This document shows, piece by piece, positions 60,372-64,000 of a stretch of 64,000 nt of DNA. A program made the translations under genes and the position numbers. The notes beneath the pieces were generated by a model, which ran no database searches, was not told the origin of the DNA, and saw only the letters and a program-made list of their open reading frames with translations. The stretch covers positions 1,082,693 to 1,146,692 of the forward strand of contig VSDK01021871.1 in assembly GCA_009767595.1 (NCBI GenBank), given 5' to 3'. This DNA is from Symbiodinium kawagutii. Its lineage: Eukaryota > Sar > Dinophyceae > Suessiales > Symbiodiniaceae. Position 1 is the first letter of the stretch. Each line of letters begins with the position of its first letter.

Positions 60372-60913
60372 ATTGCTGCAAATGATAAATATGGAATGTC
60401 TATAGGGGGATATAGTTTCGAGAAACCCCCATATGGCAATGGGTCATAACAAATAAAGCCAAAAAGAGATCCAAACATGAGTAATATGTCACATCCCAAC
60501 AACAACCAGTTTTGTCATCTATGGGATGTTCACCAGCGGTCTTAATTGGACAAGTTTTTGTCAATCCAGAGGAATATCCATACACTTGCATTATGGACAC
60601 CTTCCAACTGTAATAGCAACAGTAATAGTTTATGCAGTTTTTTTTTACATGGCCATTCATTTTGGAGGAGCGATTAGGAGTCATGATCATCCAAACAGAT
60701 CTGAACATCATGTAGCACAAGCTCCAAGAACCATAAACCAGCACTGCTGAAAACATCCAGCACGTGTCTTGTTGTTTGATCACTTGACCATATTATTTCA
60801 CAGAGCAAAACAATCAAAATCAATCTAACAGTAGAGATGCTTTCCCGCCAAAACAAACATGTTTCAATCCTGCTAAGAGGCCTACCCTGCGATGATCCCA
60901 ACTCTCTTCATAG

Positions 60914-61084
60914 AACTGCAGGGAATTCCGCGCCACGCTGTTGCGCGGAATGCGGAGGTATGACCCGTACGTTGGCAACAAGAAATTCGAAGAAGCGCGT
61001 CGAAGAAACGATGATCGAGACAGAGATGAGTGTGGTCCCGAGCTGTTGGGAAGATTCCGCCGACCCAAGCGACATGATCCACTG
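60914..61084 (+). CDS. Internal exon, Arg/Asp-rich
   Basis: TTCATAG| acceptor, CTG|GTGGTG donor, exactly 57 codons in phase 0. Reads NCREFRATLLRGMRRYDPYV, GNKKFEEARRRNDDRDRDEC and GPELLGRFRRPKRHDP. Charged R/D repeats as in splicing factors. Confidence 0.6.
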
Positions 61085-61149
61085 GTGGTGATGACCATGG
61101 GTGCTTAAAATGGTTGGATGGCCTAGCCACAAACAATAATGGCGATAAC

Positions 61150-61228
61150 ACCTATGGCGCTGACGATGATGGTGGTGGTGATGATGGTGTGGTGATGCTG
61201 GTTGTGATGATGGTGATGATGATTGTGA
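61150..61228. repeat. GATGGTG-type repeat
   Basis: Imperfect GAT/GGT triplets. No coding value seen. Confidence 0.8.
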
Positions 61229-61576
61229 TATTCCCTCCCAACCTACTGCAGCGAGCTGAATCCATACCAACAATTCCTTCATTTGCTTTATCTATAGAGA
61301 ATGTCCATGCCAGCGATGTAGCAGGTTACCTGCCATTAAAACCCACTATTGACCACTTGGTGATGGCGATTGAGAACTGATGATTGAATGATTGATAGCC
61401 TTTAGTAGTGATTCATAACCATAGACAACTAGCAATGTGTGCCGCTCCACAAGTTGTTTGATGTAACCCTGGTAGTCCCGGCCACGCAAGCTGCGCACCA
61501 GCTTAGGATGCTGAGATGTCATGTGGTCTCCAGTGACGTGTAGTGACGTTCCTCATGTTGTTCGGGTCCTGCAGTG

Positions 61577-61766
61577 GCTATGGGTCAATACTACCTATCA
61601 GAATATATAGGGGATAATAACCAACAATATATATCATGATAGGTACGGGGTTATTGATGGGTAATGATTAGGGAATACAATGACTCAATATGTATTACCG
61701 AAGAATATGCTACAGAATGCAACGGTTTATGATGGTACACCAGGGGTACAGGCTATTGACCCACAG
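61577..61766. mobile_element. TIR element, family C, long copy
   Basis: GCTATGGGTCAATACTACC to GGCTATTGACCCACAGC, about 190 bp, with an AT-rich insertion in the middle. Confidence 0.8.
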
Positions 61767-62316
61767 CCAAGTAAACTTCCAGGGACGTCCAACAAAATCT
61801 AACTGGCTTATGATGCTTGGATGGTTTAGGGGTACCACCGTTGACTAGTATCATTGTACTATCCACTATGAATCCATCACTATTAAGCCTGCTAATAAGC
61901 TGCTAATATAATCATTCTGAAATCACAAAGCCAGCTGGATTGATTATCATTACTTAGGCATTATTTTGTTCATCATTTCTCATCAGGATTCACCGGATAT
62001 TCACCACTATATTAACCACCGAGAAATATTACTATGTCAATCACGATAGATAGGCATCAACCACTACAAGCACTGATAGTCAACCATAACACTTTTTTTA
62101 ACTACAACTACTGATAGTCAACCACTATATTCAACAGTATTATATTAACCACAGAGGAATGATATTATTACCCCAAATCATTTTTTATTAATCATTTTTA
62201 GTAATCAACCAACCATTTTTTGGGGGTCCGGTATTTTAAGAAACATCCACACAAGTCAATTACACTCTAGTCATCGAACAGTTCGCTGGCTTGAAAATCA
62301 CCATTGAGAAACCACC

Positions 62317-62351
62317 CTATTGACTGCGACATCAACCACTACAAGCATTTG
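62317..62351 (+). CDS. Short exon between two elements
   Basis: Following a family A end (GAGAAACCACCC) the frame reads IDCDINHYKHL, ending CATTTG|GCTGTG at the family C element. Joined in phase to 62,461. Confidence 0.5.
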
Positions 62352-62461
62352 GCTGTGGGTCAAAACCCTGTACCCCTGGTTCCCCCACTATTGACTATTG
62401 TTTTCCCTATTATTGTTGGTGGAAATCCCCATTAGTTGATTGATTGATATTGACTCATAGC
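62352..62461 (+). mobile_element. Family C TIR element that is a GC-AG intron
   Basis: GCTGTGGGTCAAAACCC at the left, GATATTGACTCATAGC at the right, CATTTG repeated on both sides (62,346-62,351 and 62,462-62,467). The intron is 62,352-62,460: GC donor at the first base of the element, ATAG acceptor one base before its end. Confidence 0.8.
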
Positions 62462-62598
62462 CATTTGACTCCACGCTCCGATACGACGTCGACAGGCGTG
62501 ACCGATACGACGATGATCGGAACGACCGGCGTCGTGGGGAGCTTAGCGAGCTTAGACCAGCGGGTGCCAAGAGCTGCGAGTGCCGGATTACCAAATGA
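62461..62598 (+). CDS. 3' terminal exon, Arg/Asp repeats
   Basis: Reads PFDSTLRYDVDRRDRYDDDR, NDRRRGELSELRPAGAKSCE and CRITK, TGA. The RYD/DRR repeats continue the composition of the exon at 60,914, so I take this as the C-terminus of the same gene. Confidence 0.6.
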   Translation, partial: PFDSTLRYDVDRRDRYDDDRNDRRRGELSELRPAGAKSCECRITK

Positions 62599-62659
62599 TG
62601 GGTGGTTGGTGGTTGATACAATGGTGAATAACCACCCATCATTAATTGATAGTATAAAC

Positions 62660-62740
62660 TAACCATTGATAGTAGTGATTGATAGTAGTGATTGATAGTA
62701 GTGATTAATAGTATTGATAGTAGTGATTGATAGTAGTCAT
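62660..62740. repeat. TGATAGTAGTGAT tandem repeat
   Basis: About six copies of a 13-15 bp unit. Confidence 0.9.
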
Positions 62741-63336
62741 TGATGGGTGGTTAGTGGTAAATACCATGGATAGTAGTGATTGATATTATAAACTAAGCAT
62801 CAATCCCGCTACATTACCATGATAAACCATCAATCACCCATGATTATTTGTGGTGATTGATGGGTTATTTTGGATGGTTGATCGTTTATAATTAATGGTG
62901 AATATGGGGGAATACCTAGCTGTTTAACGGTTGATAATAGAGGATAATCAGCAAGGAAATCTGGAAATACCCAACCATAGTGGCTATTCATGGGTGAATC
63001 ATGGCTACAATTTTACTACTGGTCCAATGATGAATAATATTGTGGTTAATTAATAATGATTTGACATGATTAATTGTGGTTAATTAATCATGATCCAGAT
63101 GGTGTTTCTTGATGATGGACTATAGTATAGGGGTCTCTTAAGCTAAAACCATTGAGCCATGGTTTGTTTACCACTATAAATTAAAGGTAGTTGATAGTGG
63201 ATTTATGGGTATCCCATTCTAAAAAAACCAAGCTAAGGAATAACCAAGGATTTTGATGGGTGAAGCATATGTCTATCAGTAGACTGTAAGCGCCAGGATT
63301 GATGATTAATGGTGGTGGTTGCGATGACCGTTGCTG

Positions 63337-63338
63337 TG

Positions 63339-63387
<49 letters not shown>

Positions 63388-63388
63388 A
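63337..63388. repeat. (GAT)n microsatellite
   Basis: About 17 GAT triplets. Confidence 0.95.
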
Positions 63389-63389
63389 A

Positions 63390-63886
63390 GGATAAGATAT
63401 CACGATCGGTTATTTAGTTGGAGATGGATCTACTTGTAATTCACTGAGAATTGAACGTATTTGGCAGGGAGCAACAATCCAGCATTAAGAATAGTCAAGT
63501 CATAAAGATTGGATCATTCATTCTTGTTACTCTAACTAGCTTCGGTGATACGAGTTAGATGGGGGCCAAAGTGGGAACCTAGAAATACCAATGAAGCTAC
63601 GTGAAGTCAACGAAGAAACCTGGTTGGATTGGGCTTGTGATTCACAGAGACCAAGGTTTGGTTAATTCGATTAAAAAGCAAACCATGCATAATAAGCAGG
63701 ATGTAGTGTCACGAATGGTTAATCAGGTGAGTACCCGACAAGATTATCAGATGAACAGACAAGTAAGTAGAATGAGTTGGCATATGTCTGTATAAGTTGG
63801 TTGTCAGGCTTAAGATGATTTATTCTTTGCTATGGGAGCTAGACCCATTGTTTGACCCATATTGTTTGTAAAACAGAAGTGGTTTC
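63390..63886. other. No supported gene
   Basis: A 64-codon plus frame (63,601-63,795) has Lys/Gln/Asn-rich, AT-rich texture unlike the exons. Nothing else seen. Confidence 0.5.
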
Positions 63887-63998
63887 TTGGATGCGCACCT
63901 TGGGTTACGACCATAGGTATGATCCCTTTCAGGTAGCTGAACTAAACCCTCGAAACCATAGTTAGTGACCACTTACTAAGTGGCGGTGCACATCCAAG
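63887..63998. mobile_element. TIR element, family H
   Basis: CTTGGATGCGCACC opposite GGTGCACATCCAAG, 13 of 14 paired. Interior ACCATAGTTAGTGACCA matches the 46,736 copy. Confidence 0.85.
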
Positions 63999-64000
63999 TA

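Noticed and set aside
1..64000. tRNA, 5S rRNA or spliced-leader RNA genes
   Set aside because: Read for B-box-like GGTTCGAATCC and for the leader CCGTAGCCATTTTGGCTCAAG; found no convincing match. A covariance-model scan would be decisive.

Overview
The window looks like a stretch of dinoflagellate nuclear genome (Symbiodiniaceae/Suessiales type; genus not determined). Three things point there. (1) A full-length 11.5 kb non-LTR retrotransposon has the domain order typical of dinoflagellate LINEs: RNase H, then AP-type endonuclease, then reverse transcriptase, then zinc fingers, then a methyltransferase-like domain. (2) There are dozens of very short GC-rich exon islands, with GT and occasional GC donors. 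(3) The intervening DNA is saturated with small terminal-inverted-repeat (TIR) elements, some of which coincide with introns. I see no bacterial operons, rRNA, tRNA or CRISPR.

Layout. 1-8.3 kb: about 17 short plus-strand exon islands separated by small hairpin elements. 8.37-20.24 kb: a TIR element interrupted by the minus-strand LINE (8,651-20,105), with a 17-18 bp target-site duplication and a short A-tail. 20.2-25.5 kb: scattered exons and a GAT microsatellite. 25.7-27.1 kb: a 107-bp tandem repeat with a higher-order pattern. 27.2-47.6 kb: many further exons, at least seven TIR-element families and one assembly gap. 47.56-53.19 kb: a large inverted duplication (arms about 1.07 and 1.17 kb) whose outer ends lie inside a coding exon, enclosing about 3.4 kb of AT-rich DNA with its own ORFs. 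53.2-57.2 kb: more exons, including one exon pair joined across a 132-nt TIR element. 57.4-62.6 kb: exons of what may be one plus-strand gene for a glycine-rich (GGYGG), then Arg/Asp-rich, probable RNA-binding protein. 62.6-64 kb: simple repeats and one more element.

The central observation is that several TIR elements are the introns. The cleanest cases are 62,352-62,460 (GC-AG, element flanked by CATTTG on both sides) and 55,843-55,974 (GT-AG); in both, removing the element joins two open frames in phase. Other families place an acceptor or donor exactly at an element end. The genes therefore appear to be cut up by introner-like transposable elements. The LINE is autonomous-looking in architecture but carries several frameshifts, so this copy is probably dead.

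Exon calls rest on reading frame, amino-acid texture and splice-site dinucleotides read by eye. No homology search was possible, so most protein identities are unknown and some frames or strands are uncertain, as stated per entry.
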